Below are positions 1 through 7,835 of a stretch of 25,648 nt of DNA, in pieces. The notes beneath the pieces were generated by a model. The model was not told the DNA's origin and ran no database searches. It saw nothing but the letters and a program-made list of their open reading frames with translations. Origin of the DNA: a virus; IMG/VR virus record IMGVR_UViG_3300037493_005044, positions 1 to 25,648 of that record, one strand, 5' to 3'. Positions within the stretch are counted from its first letter, which is position 1. Each line of letters opens with the position of its first letter. Made by a program: the position numbers and the translations under genes.

Positions 1-1
1 G

Positions 2-1180
2 CGCCACTACCTGTGGCATGCGATGCAGCTGGAGGAGAGTCCGGAAGGGCCCCGTGCAAAGGATCCACGCTTCAATCGGTGGAGCCGCCTGATCATCCCT
101 GCGGCCCTCGAGGAGGACGGCAAGCTCATCTCCTGTTGGCCGGACATGTGGCCCACAACGAAGGCTGAGCGGGTAGAGCGATCCATCACGCAGCCGAAGT
201 TCAAGGAGGCCTTGTCCTTGGAGGAGATCCGGGAGGCCATCGGAACCTCCAACTTTGCCTCTGAATACATGGCGTCCCCAGGAGACGGTACGGGAGCGTT
301 CTTCGGGGAGCTGGAGGAGATCAAGCACAGCTGGTGGTACGAGGCCATTGATGACAACATTGATGCGCCCCTGCTGACCAACACCCTCATCTGTTGGTAC
401 GAGCGCCACGGCGAAAGGCAGGAGCTCAAGAAGTTCCCTCTGCCTGAGTTCTTGCGCAACCACTGCCGCACCTTCATGACGGCGGACACCTCGCACACCT
501 CAGGCAACGACTCCGACTACAAGGTTGTGGCTTTGATGGCCGTGACCACGCAGAACGACTTGTTCGTCCTGGACCTCTGGGCCAAGCAGGGCCCCGAATC
601 GGATCTGGTCAAGGCGATCTTCGAGATGGCCGACAAGTGGCGTTGTCCTTCGGTGCACCCGGAGGCCATCCGGCAGGGCGTCTCGTTGTTCAACGCGCTC
701 CACGCAATCGTCTCGACCCGTGCGACCGACATGGCGGGAACCGAGCATCTCCCCAAGATCACCAAGCTGAACCCGGGCATGGCCGAGAAGCAGGACAAGA
801 TTGCCGGCCTTCAGTTCCGTTTCGAACACGGCAAGATCAAGTTGCCGCTGTGGCGCCGAGACCAGTTGCCTTGGCGTTACCTCTTTGACCAGATCGAGTC
901 CTTCAATCCGGAGGCGCAAGACGGCGGCCTCGAGAAGGACGATTGCCTGGACGTTGTGGCCATGAGCCAGTTCGTTCTGAGGGGCCGTCTCTCGAAGGTG
1001 CCAGGCGCCGACGTAACCAAGACGCTGTTTGAGCGCCTGCGAGACGGTGACTACTACGACGATCACGGATTGCACGTAGGCACAGGCCTTGATCTGTCCC
1101 AGCTGACTGCTCAACAGGTAAACGAGATCCTCGATGCTAGAACACCAACCCCAAACCCATCCAAGTACTCCAAGATCTGA
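2..1180 (+). CDS. terL: Terminase large subunit, C-terminal part (nuclease domain), 5' truncated
   Basis: This is the end of the DNA-packaging motor subunit, which cuts concatemeric phage DNA and drives it into the prohead through the portal. The frame is open to the left edge, so the ATG at 23 is probably internal and the ATPase domain lies outside the window. Numbering from that ATG, TSNFASEYMASP (about 75-86) resembles the segment joining ATPase and nuclease in TerL proteins. FMTADTS (Asp155) supplies the first acidic residue of the RNase H-like nuclease, and KDDCLDVVAMSQFVLRG (Asp306, Asp307, Asp310) matches the C-terminal acidic motif followed by a helix. These motifs and the portal gene downstream make the call firm. 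The ATPase motifs cannot be checked here. Confidence 0.9.
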   Translation, partial: RHYLWHAMQLEESPEGPRAKDPRFNRWSRLIIPAALEEDGKLISCWPDMWPTTKAERVERSITQPKFKEALSLEEIREAIGTSNFASEYMASPGDGTGAFFGELEEIKHSWWYEAIDDNIDAPLLTNTLICWYERHGERQELKKFPLPEFLRNHCRTFMTADTSHTSGNDSDYKVVALMAVTTQNDLFVLDLWAKQGPESDLVKAIFEMADKWRCPSVHPEAIRQGVSLFNALHAIVSTRATDMAGTEHLPKITKLNPGMAEKQDKIAGLQFRFEHGKIKLPLWRRDQLPWRYLFDQIESFNPEAQDGGLEKDDCLDVVAMSQFVLRGRLSKVPGADVTKTLFERLRDGDYYDDHGLHVGTGLDLSQLTAQQVNEILDARTPTPNPSKYSKI

Positions 1181-1249
1181 GTCCCGCATCCCCATGAGTC
1201 TCTTCGAGGCCATGAGTCGCTGGTATTTCGGAGGATCCGTAGAGAAGGA

Positions 1250-1259
1250 ACCCCCACTG
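1250..1259 (-). repeat. CAGTGGGGGT word, exact copy 1 (minus)
   Basis: Exact reverse-complement copy (ACCCCCACTG) in the terminase-portal gap. It forms an inverted pair with the copy at 1361, with 101 bases between them. Confidence 0.85.
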
Positions 1260-1360
1260 GCTCGCGGGGCGGACACGATGGTCACAGTTTCTGATGCTTG
1301 GATAGGAGTCCTCTGTCTCTCCTACTTCGGAAACGGCCCACGCCACCCCTCCGTCGGATT

Positions 1361-1370
1361 CAGTGGGGGT
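1361..1370 (+). repeat. CAGTGGGGGT word, exact copy 2 (plus)
   Basis: Exact copy in the terminase-portal gap, inverted partner of the copy at 1250. The transcript could pair the two words into a 10-bp stem enclosing the smaller inverted repeat at 1303-1324. Confidence 0.85.
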
Positions 1371-1491
1371 CTCGCTGAAACAGGGGGTCACGATCTTCCA
1401 TCACGGGAGACCGTGGCCAAGTATGCTCCCGTTAAAGAATCTGTACGCATGATCCCAGGTGGATACGCGGCTCGAAAGGCTCAGGCAAACA

Positions 1492-3528
1492 ATGGCAACC
1501 GACCCAATCAAACTGACCAAGGATCCGCTGTCGCTGGCCCGTCTGATCGACCAGCACGTGGACCGGGAGATGTACCGCCTGTCGTACCGCCGAGCGACAT
1601 GGCTGGTGGCCCTGTACTACATGATGGGGGCCCGGCAGTTTGACGTCTTTGATCCGACGAGCGGTACCGTCCGGTACTCGTATCTGGATGAGAACGACAA
1701 GATGGAGTTCCAGTCCAGCGAACTGCTGAGTGCTGTGGACAAGATCTCGGGTCGCATGTCGAGCCTTGATTATCGGCCGTTGGTGCAGCGTGTTGGGTCG
1801 TCGTTGAGTTCGATCCGGCAGCGGTCCATTGCGCAGATCATGCTGGACCAGGTGGTCTCGGATCACCAGTTGCAGCGGGTGGTCCCACAGTTCAACCACA
1901 TCTTTGCGTTGCTGGGCAGCTGCGGGATTACGGGTCACATGGTGAATCACCCGACGATTGGCATGACGGCCGATCTTGAGGTGGTGCACCCCCTTGAGTT
2001 GTTCCCGTTTCCGACGCTGGCGCAGGACTACACGAAGCAACGGGGTCTGTTGCGGCAGCGCATGGTGTCGATGGACTACCTGAAGGACATCTTCGGGCCG
2101 AAAGTGAGTCGCAACAAGGACCGGATGGAGTACTACACCATCAAGCCGGGCGACACGTATGAGCGGCACAACCCCAACACGTATGCTATGGGCATGGCGG
2201 GCAGTGGGGAGATGCTGGGTACGAACATGACGTACTCGGATTCGAAGCTGCACGGTGAAGCCAACGCTACGGACAACCAGGACGTGGTGCGTGTGCGCGA
2301 GTTGTGGCTCAAGGGCCCCCGCGACACGGTTTCCCGATACGTGGTTACGAGCGGTGAGTACGTGATTCACGATGAGGACCTGGAGGGCCGAGAGGTCTAT
2401 TGCCCGATTGGCTTTGCCCGGTTCATGGAGAACGGTTCGTTCCACGGCGCCGGCGTCTTCGATCTGTTGTTCCCGTTGTGCCGGGAAGCGGAGAAGTTGC
2501 AGAAGCAGCTCTTCAAGAACATCCACGACATTGACCGGTACGGCGTGTTGGTGTTGCCGCACGGTTCGTTCAATGCGAACACGATGCTGCGAGACGTGGG
2601 TCAGGGCTTACGGGTGTTCCCGTGGGAACCGGATCCAATCAGTGAGGGCTTCAAGCCGTTCAACATTACGCCGTTCAATTCCGGTGACGTGCCCGGTAAG
2701 GTGAGCGCGTTTGCCGTTCAGCAGATCGACCGTCTGAACCCGATCCGTGATCTGATTGCGGAGAAGGGTCGCGTCGATAGCGCAACGGGCTTGCAGTTCC
2801 TGGACGAGCAGGTCAATAGGGCCATGAACACGCCGACGGCTGGTGTCCAGATGGCGTGGGGCGATTGCTACCGCAGCGTGTTGGCCGGTACGGTTCGGGA
2901 GGTTGTGTTCAGCCCGAAGACGTTTACGGTGGACCAGTTGACGCTGGATCTCGCGGGCGTTGTGGTTGATCCGGAGACGATGGCGGTCAGCTTTGAGCAG
3001 AACCCGCTGCCTTCGCTGGCCCAGCTGTCGTTCAAGATCAAGGACATCAATCCCCGAAGTAAGGTTGCGCGCAAGCAGGAAGCCCTCCAGTTGCAGCAGC
3101 AGTTTCAGATAGATCCGGACACCTTCATGCTGTTTGCGTTGAAGGAAGGTCTCGACTTTGCTATGTGGACCGATGAGCATCAGAGTGCCTACGAGAGCGT
3201 GGTCCGCAACTGTCTGTTCCTTTACGGTGACGGTAAGGAACCCGGTCAGGTGGTGTTGACGCCTCAGACGACGAAGCCCGAGATGCAGATCCGGGTGCTC
3301 AACAGCTTCATGGCGAGTCCGACGATGGCCGTGGCTGGACCAGAGGTACAGAATGCGTTCATCGAGTACCATAAGACCCTGATGAGCTTTATGGGCTTGG
3401 TACTCCCGAACGCCCTTCCCAATCCTGACGATGTGGCTATGCTGGGCAAACTGGATCAGCAAATGGCCCAAATGCAGGGGGCATCCCAGGGTTCTGGGCC
3501 TCAACAACAACCAAGGCAAGGAATGTAA
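1492..3528 (+). CDS. Portal (head-tail connector) protein
   Basis: This is the putative portal, the ring at one capsid vertex through which DNA is packaged and ejected. At 678 residues it is long, as in many podovirus portals. It lies directly after terL and before scaffold and capsid genes, the canonical place. The N-terminal part is helical and ends in ALYYMMGARQFDVFD. A central stretch, FDLLFPLCREAEKLQKQLFKNI, and the later DRLNPIRDLIAEKGRVDSATGLQFLDEQ look like portal stem and crown helices. The C-terminus is a Gln/Met-rich tail. I chose ATG 1492 because the in-frame GTG at 1459 has no ribosome-binding site, whereas GAAAGG and CAGG lie 6-12 bases before 1492. A start at 1459 would add 11 residues. 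The gene contains no exact copy of the repeated word; 2202-2211 matches only its first eight bases. Confidence 0.8.
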   Translation: MATDPIKLTKDPLSLARLIDQHVDREMYRLSYRRATWLVALYYMMGARQFDVFDPTSGTVRYSYLDENDKMEFQSSELLSAVDKISGRMSSLDYRPLVQRVGSSLSSIRQRSIAQIMLDQVVSDHQLQRVVPQFNHIFALLGSCGITGHMVNHPTIGMTADLEVVHPLELFPFPTLAQDYTKQRGLLRQRMVSMDYLKDIFGPKVSRNKDRMEYYTIKPGDTYERHNPNTYAMGMAGSGEMLGTNMTYSDSKLHGEANATDNQDVVRVRELWLKGPRDTVSRYVVTSGEYVIHDEDLEGREVYCPIGFARFMENGSFHGAGVFDLLFPLCREAEKLQKQLFKNIHDIDRYGVLVLPHGSFNANTMLRDVGQGLRVFPWEPDPISEGFKPFNITPFNSGDVPGKVSAFAVQQIDRLNPIRDLIAEKGRVDSATGLQFLDEQVNRAMNTPTAGVQMAWGDCYRSVLAGTVREVVFSPKTFTVDQLTLDLAGVVVDPETMAVSFEQNPLPSLAQLSFKIKDINPRSKVARKQEALQLQQQFQIDPDTFMLFALKEGLDFAMWTDEHQSAYESVVRNCLFLYGDGKEPGQVVLTPQTTKPEMQIRVLNSFMASPTMAVAGPEVQNAFIEYHKTLMSFMGLVLPNALPNPDDVAMLGKLDQQMAQMQGASQGSGPQQQPRQGM

Positions 3529-4455
3529 ATGGACCGAGATACGATGATCACGCTGGATGACGGAACCGAGGTCTCTTTGGGGGACCTGATCCAGAGTCGT
3601 ACAGATCTGAAGGATGTCCTGACCATCAACGAGGACTTGCAGAAGGACCTTGATGGGGTGGGCGTTCTGTTCCAAGAGGGTGTGACTTGGGAGGAGCGCG
3701 AAAGTGCCGTGCGCAAGGTCCTGGTGAACCTTGGGTACGAGAACGACCAAATCGATAGTTACCTTGAGGCTACCCGGCAAGCTTCTCAGCCCGTTGCTGA
3801 AGAGGAACCGGAAGCCGAAGAGAATTCCGCGTTCGAGATGTCAACCGACGACTACTCCGACGTTGAAGACGATGTAGACGATTCCAGTGGGGGTCAACAA
3901 GAGGACAACATGAGCGACGAACGAGAACAAATTTTGCGTGGCGAACTTGAGTCTCAGCGGGCCGAACTTCACCGGATGCGAGTTCGTGAACTTCGGGAAA
4001 ACCTGAACGCCAATCTTGATCGGGTTTTGAAATCAAATCCCGATTTTCAGAAGCTTATTGAGAGCGCCCGGCAGAACCGAGGCGAGGAAGGTGTGACTCA
4101 GGCGACCGCGACTCTCCGATCCCAATTGGAGCAACGGTCCCTGGAGCGCATGCAAGCTCGTCGCACGTCCGCCGGTAACTTCCAGGACTCTTGGATGTCC
4201 GAAGAAGTTGACAAGGCAGTTGAGCCCCTTATGGGCACCTTTCGGTCAGTAATCGGAGATATCGACCGGCTCGGTCGTTCTTCGGAAACAGTCACCGGAC
4301 TCGATGCGCAAGAGATTCTGCGCAGTAAGCCAGTGTCTGCACCTGAATGGACGCCCGGAGCCACCATCAGCGATATTGAATCGCAGGTCAAGAGCTTTGC
4401 AAGCGACTCCATTAAGAGGGCCCTGGCCGCATCTCCTGGTGATTCCGCAATCTGA
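3529..4455 (+). CDS. Scaffold protein (prohead assembly), acidic N-terminal half and coiled-coil C-terminal half
   Basis: A scaffold role is inferred from position immediately before the capsid gene, length (308 residues) and composition. Residues 1-90 form a small acidic region with no recognised fold or protease motif. Residues 92-127 are a Glu/Asp-rich linker that includes the repeated DNA word (SGG at 120-122). From Met128 the sequence becomes a charged coiled coil (REQILRGELESQRAELHRMR) continuing as helices to the end. The start codon directly follows the portal stop, with AAGGAA just upstream. A strong internal ribosome-binding site precedes Met128, so a second, shorter product of 181 residues is likely. 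No catalytic residues of a capsid maturation protease are visible. Confidence 0.65.
   Translation: MDRDTMITLDDGTEVSLGDLIQSRTDLKDVLTINEDLQKDLDGVGVLFQEGVTWEERESAVRKVLVNLGYENDQIDSYLEATRQASQPVAEEEPEAEENSAFEMSTDDYSDVEDDVDDSSGGQQEDNMSDEREQILRGELESQRAELHRMRVRELRENLNANLDRVLKSNPDFQKLIESARQNRGEEGVTQATATLRSQLEQRSLERMQARRTSAGNFQDSWMSEEVDKAVEPLMGTFRSVIGDIDRLGRSSETVTGLDAQEILRSKPVSAPEWTPGATISDIESQVKSFASDSIKRALAASPGDSAI
3885..3894 (+). repeat. CAGTGGGGGT word, exact copy 3 (plus)
   Basis: Exact copy in the acidic linker of the scaffold gene, read as Ser-Ser-Gly-Gly. It lies 15 bases before the probable internal start codon at 3910. Confidence 0.85.
3899..3912 (+). promoter_or_regulatory. Internal ribosome-binding site and nested in-frame start in the scaffold gene
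   Basis: AAGAGG (3899-3904) lies 5 bases before an in-frame ATG at 3910, at ideal spacing and stronger than the site of the full-length gene. Translation from here would give a 181-residue product holding only the coiled-coil half. Known phages such as lambda (C/Nu3) make a scaffold from a nested in-frame start; extension to this gene is inference. Confidence 0.5.
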
Positions 4456-4472
4456 CATAAAGGGGCTATATC

Positions 4473-6161
4473 ATGCCTTTCGCAACTACTGGTTCGATTT
4501 TCGACCGTCAATCTCCTCGTATTCAAGAAGTCCTCAACAAGTCCCTCAAGGTGTTCCTTGCGGGTCTCGATCCCGTGTGGCGTGACGCCGTTGTCACGAG
4601 TCAGGGCGTCGGTAATTCCGGTGACCTCGGCCGTGACCTCAAGATCACGAAGCTCTTCATGGGCAGCCTCACGGGTGTTATCGATCCGGGTCGCGCTTAC
4701 GCCGATCAGGATCTCTACGGCGATGCAACTGCTTATATGAGTGCGTCGATGCACACTCAGTCGGCAAGTCAGGCGTATCCGAGCCCTCTCGAGGGTCCGA
4801 ACGCCACGGCATTCCGTCTTGCAATCCCGATGCGTTCGCTCGTGACCAACTTGATGATCACCCTCGGTGAGAAGCAAGCTGACGCGACTCCGGCGCTGAT
4901 CGATCAGGTCATTGCTCCGAAGCTGACGGCGTTCGCCCGCAACATGGCGCACACCCTCTGCAACTACTGGTACCTGTCCCAGAACAGCTCCTACAAGCTC
5001 TGTGGTGTTACCGGCGTCACGGCGAGCACCATCGTGAACACTGCAACCACTGGTATTGTGAACACGACGATTGCGTTCCAGCCGGACAACTTTGCTTGCC
5101 ACCGCTTCTCTCGTGGCCAGCGCGTTGACTTTATTTACACCAGCGGTTTCCGGGCCAACGAAGCTGTCGGCGCCACTCTTGCTACTCAAAGGCGCACCAC
5201 ACGGTTCAACCTTGTGGTGGAGTCGGTTGATCCGCTGACCAACACGGTTGTGGTTGTTGTCCCTCAGGCGGCAATCATTGGGGCCATTGGTACTGGCTTC
5301 TTGGATAGCACAGGTGCCGCTATCAGTCCATCAACCAATGCTCAGGCAGCGACTTTGCTGAACACTTGTTCGGTTGTCTACGCCAATGCGACCATCGAGT
5401 CCGGGAACACGGCAGCGAATACGTTCACGGGTATCGCGGGTATCAACTCGTGGCTCAAGAACGGTAACGAGACCGGCGGAACTCGTCCGACCTCTCTGCT
5501 TGGTGCGGAGTCGGATGGCACGGACTTCATTGACGTGGCTGCTCGACCGGAGTTCAAGAGCTTCAAGTACGACGTGGCAGGTGGTGCGCTCACGGAGTAC
5601 AACATGAAGCGTTACCTCCAGCGCGTCCACTCGGCGTTCGAGCCGGCTGGCAACACCATCGACACGCTGATCGCGTCCGAGGGTGTGTGGAGTGCTTACG
5701 AGAGCCAGAAGATCGGTCAGTACCGTATCGACCGAACCAACAAGGTTGCGTCGATCACCAACGAAGGACTGCAAGAAGGCTTCACCTTCAGCTTCGAGGG
5801 CCATACCTACAAGGGAAGCACTTCGCGCTTTGTCGAAGGCGGAACCATGTATGGCATCAAGCTCGGTGGCAAGAACTGGAAGAAGTACATCCCGCCGAGC
5901 CCAGCTGGCTTGTCGAAGATGAGCCAGGCCGATGCCTACGTTCCGTTCGAGTTCGTGGCTGGCGCCATCACCGGCACCTCCACCAACCAGTTGCCGATCT
6001 ACCAGACCGGTGCCAGTGGTGGACCGAGCTTGGTGACTCAGGCCAGTCAGATGCCGGGCCGCATCCGCATGCAGCTCGTCCCTGATCAGCCGAACGGCAT
6101 GAAGCTCGTGAACATTGCTGAGGATCGTCTGTACATGGCGACCTCCGGCAATATCGCGTAA
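4473..6161 (+). CDS. Major capsid protein
   Basis: This is the putative main shell protein, 562 residues, which would adopt the HK97 fold common to tailed phages. It has a good ribosome-binding site (AAAGGGG, 4459-4465) and directly follows the scaffold gene. The N-terminal part is helical (RIQEVLNKSLKVFLAG). The C-terminal third carries a pattern typical of capsid proteins: TLIASEGVWSAYESQKIG, then QYRIDRTN, a beta-rich FSFEGHTYKGSTSRFVEGG and MYGIKLGGKNWKKYIPP. A Thr/Ala/Asn-rich segment (about residues 175-300) may be an inserted surface domain. A hairpin terminator begins 20 bases after the stop, as expected for the most abundant product. The gene has no copy of the repeated word. Family assignment is by position and pattern only. 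Confidence 0.75.
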   Translation: MPFATTGSIFDRQSPRIQEVLNKSLKVFLAGLDPVWRDAVVTSQGVGNSGDLGRDLKITKLFMGSLTGVIDPGRAYADQDLYGDATAYMSASMHTQSASQAYPSPLEGPNATAFRLAIPMRSLVTNLMITLGEKQADATPALIDQVIAPKLTAFARNMAHTLCNYWYLSQNSSYKLCGVTGVTASTIVNTATTGIVNTTIAFQPDNFACHRFSRGQRVDFIYTSGFRANEAVGATLATQRRTTRFNLVVESVDPLTNTVVVVVPQAAIIGAIGTGFLDSTGAAISPSTNAQAATLLNTCSVVYANATIESGNTAANTFTGIAGINSWLKNGNETGGTRPTSLLGAESDGTDFIDVAARPEFKSFKYDVAGGALTEYNMKRYLQRVHSAFEPAGNTIDTLIASEGVWSAYESQKIGQYRIDRTNKVASITNEGLQEGFTFSFEGHTYKGSTSRFVEGGTMYGIKLGGKNWKKYIPPSPAGLSKMSQADAYVPFEFVAGAITGTSTNQLPIYQTGASGGPSLVTQASQMPGRIRMQLVPDQPNGMKLVNIAEDRLYMATSGNIA

Positions 6162-6180
6162 GGTTCCAGCTGACGCTACA

Positions 6181-6217
6181 ATGGGGCCACCTCGTAAATG
6201 GGGTGGCCCTATTCTTT
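6181..6217 (+). terminator. Rho-independent terminator after the capsid gene
   Basis: GGGCCACC (6184-6191) pairs perfectly with GGTGGCCC (6202-6209). The stem extends inward through G-T and C-G pairs to a TAAA loop and outward through A-T pairs, followed by TTCTTT. The next ribosome-binding site (GGAG, 6218-6221) directly follows the T-tract, so some read-through or an unseen promoter must serve downstream genes. The right arm GGGTGGCCCT is identical to that of the terminator at 23312. Confidence 0.8.
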
Positions 6218-6225
6218 GGAGCATC

Positions 6226-6777
6226 ATGAACTACAGTGAGAATGAAATTTCGTTGGCCATGCTGTTCGGGACTACGTTCTCGGCAGACCGGTTTGAGATC
6301 CTTGCGCCCTGCTACTGGTTGGAGCAGGTACAACGGAAGACCGGGTTACCGACCCTGTTTGTCTACAGGCACCGGAAGAGCAATAAGTTCGGGCTCGGCC
6401 AGTGGACAATCAAGCCCAAGGTCTTTGGGCAGGGAGCAGCGGTTGGGACGGAGATCTGTCTGTTTGATGGGCCGCCCGGTCAGAACCCTGTGGACTTGCC
6501 GACAATGGAGTGGCTGATGTGGCGGTGCAAGCCGGAAGAGGAAATGATGGAGGAGGGCAAGAAGAAGACCATGGAGGCCCGTAAGGAACGGTACTACGCG
6601 GTCATCGAGCGTAAGAACATCCTTGATGACATGGAAAAGGTCTTGCGCAAGCAAGGGCTAGATGAGGCCGCCGAAAAGCTGAGTCTTGATGATGTACCGG
6701 ATGAGGGTCGAGAGCTGGATGAGATGCGTGAATTGTTGCGTTGGGCTGGTTCAGGCAAGATCATTTCAACGGGGTAA
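6226..6777 (+). CDS. Unknown protein between capsid and adaptor genes
   Basis: I do not recognise this 183-residue protein. The start at 6226 (MNYSENEISL) is preceded by GGAG at 5-base spacing and lies just past the terminator; an in-frame ATG at 6115 would overlap the capsid gene and the terminator and is rejected. The N-terminal half is mixed and aromatic (APCYWLEQVQRKTGLPTLF). The C-terminal half is highly charged and helical (EEEMMEEGKKKTMEARKERY, then DDMEKVLRKQGLDEAAEKL), probably coiled-coil. Position suggests a head completion, assembly or chaperone-like role, but no function can be assigned. Confidence 0.75.
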   Translation: MNYSENEISLAMLFGTTFSADRFEILAPCYWLEQVQRKTGLPTLFVYRHRKSNKFGLGQWTIKPKVFGQGAAVGTEICLFDGPPGQNPVDLPTMEWLMWRCKPEEEMMEEGKKKTMEARKERYYAVIERKNILDDMEKVLRKQGLDEAAEKLSLDDVPDEGRELDEMRELLRWAGSGKIISTG

Positions 6778-6779
6778 CC

Positions 6780-7835
6780 ATGCATTCTTCAGGCTCAATT
6801 CTTAAGACCTACTGCGAGAAGGTTCGTCACTATCTGGACGACCCTGATCTCGACGCCAAGTATGACGATAACTATCTCGTGCGGTTCTTCCTGTCGAGCG
6901 CGATGACCGATGTGATCTCGCGCGTCTCACAGATGTCGGATGCCCAGGTCCTTTCGGCCTTCGAGATCACCGTTGTGGGTGGCACCAACACCTACAAGTT
7001 GCCGCCGGCTGTGGCTCAGGTGATCCGCATCGGAACCATCGAGAGCTCATCGGGTCTGTTCATGGAGGACCTGAAGCCGCGAAGCCAGTTCAATCCTGGG
7101 GGCCCCAACTGGTCCATCCAGGGGAACACCCTGGTGTTTCAGCCGGTGGTCAACGAGGATCGGACCCTGACGTTGATCTTCGTTCCGAGCGGAGACATGG
7201 TCTGTCATTACGAACCCACGGCCACGGGACAGATTGTCTCGAACGGCACATTCACGATGCCTTCGACCGTGACCCTGGGGTCGATGGACAAGCGTCCAAA
7301 TGCCTACATGGGTTCGTACCTGCGGATCTTTGGTTCAACCCTTACGGACGAGCTTCTGATCACGGATCACGATGCCGCTCTACGGATCCTCACGCCGAGC
7401 ACCGCATTCCAGAATGCCCTTGGCTTCTACTCGTATGAGATCGTTCCGTTCCTGCTGGAGCCAATGATCGATGCGATCTCCGTGAGCGCGGCCATGCGCG
7501 CGGGCGTAGGGCGCAAGATCAGTCAGGCCCACATGACCTCGCTGACCCTGGCCTACAAGCAAGCCGTGAAGACGGCGCACGACACGCTCGGGAACATGAA
7601 CGGCCGCCTCGGTAAACGCTTTGACGGCGCAACCATCGACAGCCGCCGGTCCTTCGTGAGCGCCTCATCGGGTGCATCCAATGGATCCAGTGGGGGTGGC
7701 ACCAGCGGATGCGACTGCAACGATGTGGCAAGTGAAACCACACAGCAGCAGATCATCATCACCTTGGATGCCCTGAACGCATCGTTGGTGGAGCTGAGCA
7801 TAGAGGGCGTCAATGGTCCGGTGTGGGGTCCCTAA
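6780..7835 (+). CDS. Putative head-tail adaptor protein
   Basis: This 351-residue protein is a candidate for the ring bridging portal and tail. The start at 6780 has GGGG upstream and lies 2 bases after the previous stop. Residues 1-50 are helical with a DDPDLDAKYDDNYLVRFFL pattern reminiscent of phage adaptor proteins, followed by beta-rich sequence (EITVVGGTNTYKLPPAVAQV) and a helical C-terminal block (MRAGVGRKISQAHMTSLTLA). After about residue 295 comes a Ser/Gly linker (SSGASNGSSGGGTSG) holding a copy of the repeated word, then a Gly-Cys-Asp-Cys tag and a helical tail. Gly-Cys-Asp-Cys recurs in the product of 10058-10828. The adaptor call rests on gene order and N-terminal pattern and is only moderately secure. 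Confidence 0.5.
   Translation: MHSSGSILKTYCEKVRHYLDDPDLDAKYDDNYLVRFFLSSAMTDVISRVSQMSDAQVLSAFEITVVGGTNTYKLPPAVAQVIRIGTIESSSGLFMEDLKPRSQFNPGGPNWSIQGNTLVFQPVVNEDRTLTLIFVPSGDMVCHYEPTATGQIVSNGTFTMPSTVTLGSMDKRPNAYMGSYLRIFGSTLTDELLITDHDAALRILTPSTAFQNALGFYSYEIVPFLLEPMIDAISVSAAMRAGVGRKISQAHMTSLTLAYKQAVKTAHDTLGNMNGRLGKRFDGATIDSRRSFVSASSGASNGSSGGGTSGCDCNDVASETTQQQIIITLDALNASLVELSIEGVNGPVWGP
7688..7697 (+). repeat. CAGTGGGGGT word, exact copy 4 (plus)
   Basis: Exact copy in the Ser/Gly linker near the adaptor C-terminus, read as Ser-Ser-Gly-Gly (SGG at 304-306). Confidence 0.85.

Larger units (their letters stand above)
1181..1491. other. Terminase-portal intergenic region, no convincing gene, structure-rich
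   Basis: This 311-base gap is the only long one in an otherwise gapless cluster. It holds an inverted pair of the CAGTGGGGGT word (1250-1259 and 1361-1370). Between them is a small inverted repeat, TAGGAG/CTCCTA (1303-1308 and 1319-1324). Downstream is a hairpin, CACGG/CCGTG (1402-1406 and 1411-1415), with a GAGA loop of the GNRA type. A + frame is open from an ATG at 1194 to 1643 but lacks a clear ribosome-binding site and runs about 150 bases into the portal gene. No sigma-70-like promoter or tRNA was recognised. Confidence 0.5.

Noticed and set aside
1250-1370. Inverted word pair as ends of a small mobile element (MITE)
   Set aside because: The sequences between the pairs at 1250/1361, 13631/13727 and 16307/16399 are unrelated, no target duplications are visible, and many word copies are unpaired.
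1194-1643. Plus-strand open frame of about 150 codons covering the terminase-portal gap
   Set aside because: It has no convincing ribosome-binding site, overlaps the portal start by about 150 bases, and its second half is a low-complexity Pro/Gly shadow of the portal frame. A short real peptide in 1194-1450 cannot be excluded.
3885-3894. The repeated word as a promoter element
   Set aside because: It is GC-rich, has no AT-rich -10-like partner at fixed distance, and occurs on both strands in the middle of genes. A promoter role is not supported, though a phage-specific polymerase cannot be ruled out.
6177-6182. TACAAT as a -10 box before the post-capsid gene
   Set aside because: There is no -35-like hexamer at suitable distance, and the sequence overlaps the base of the terminator stem.
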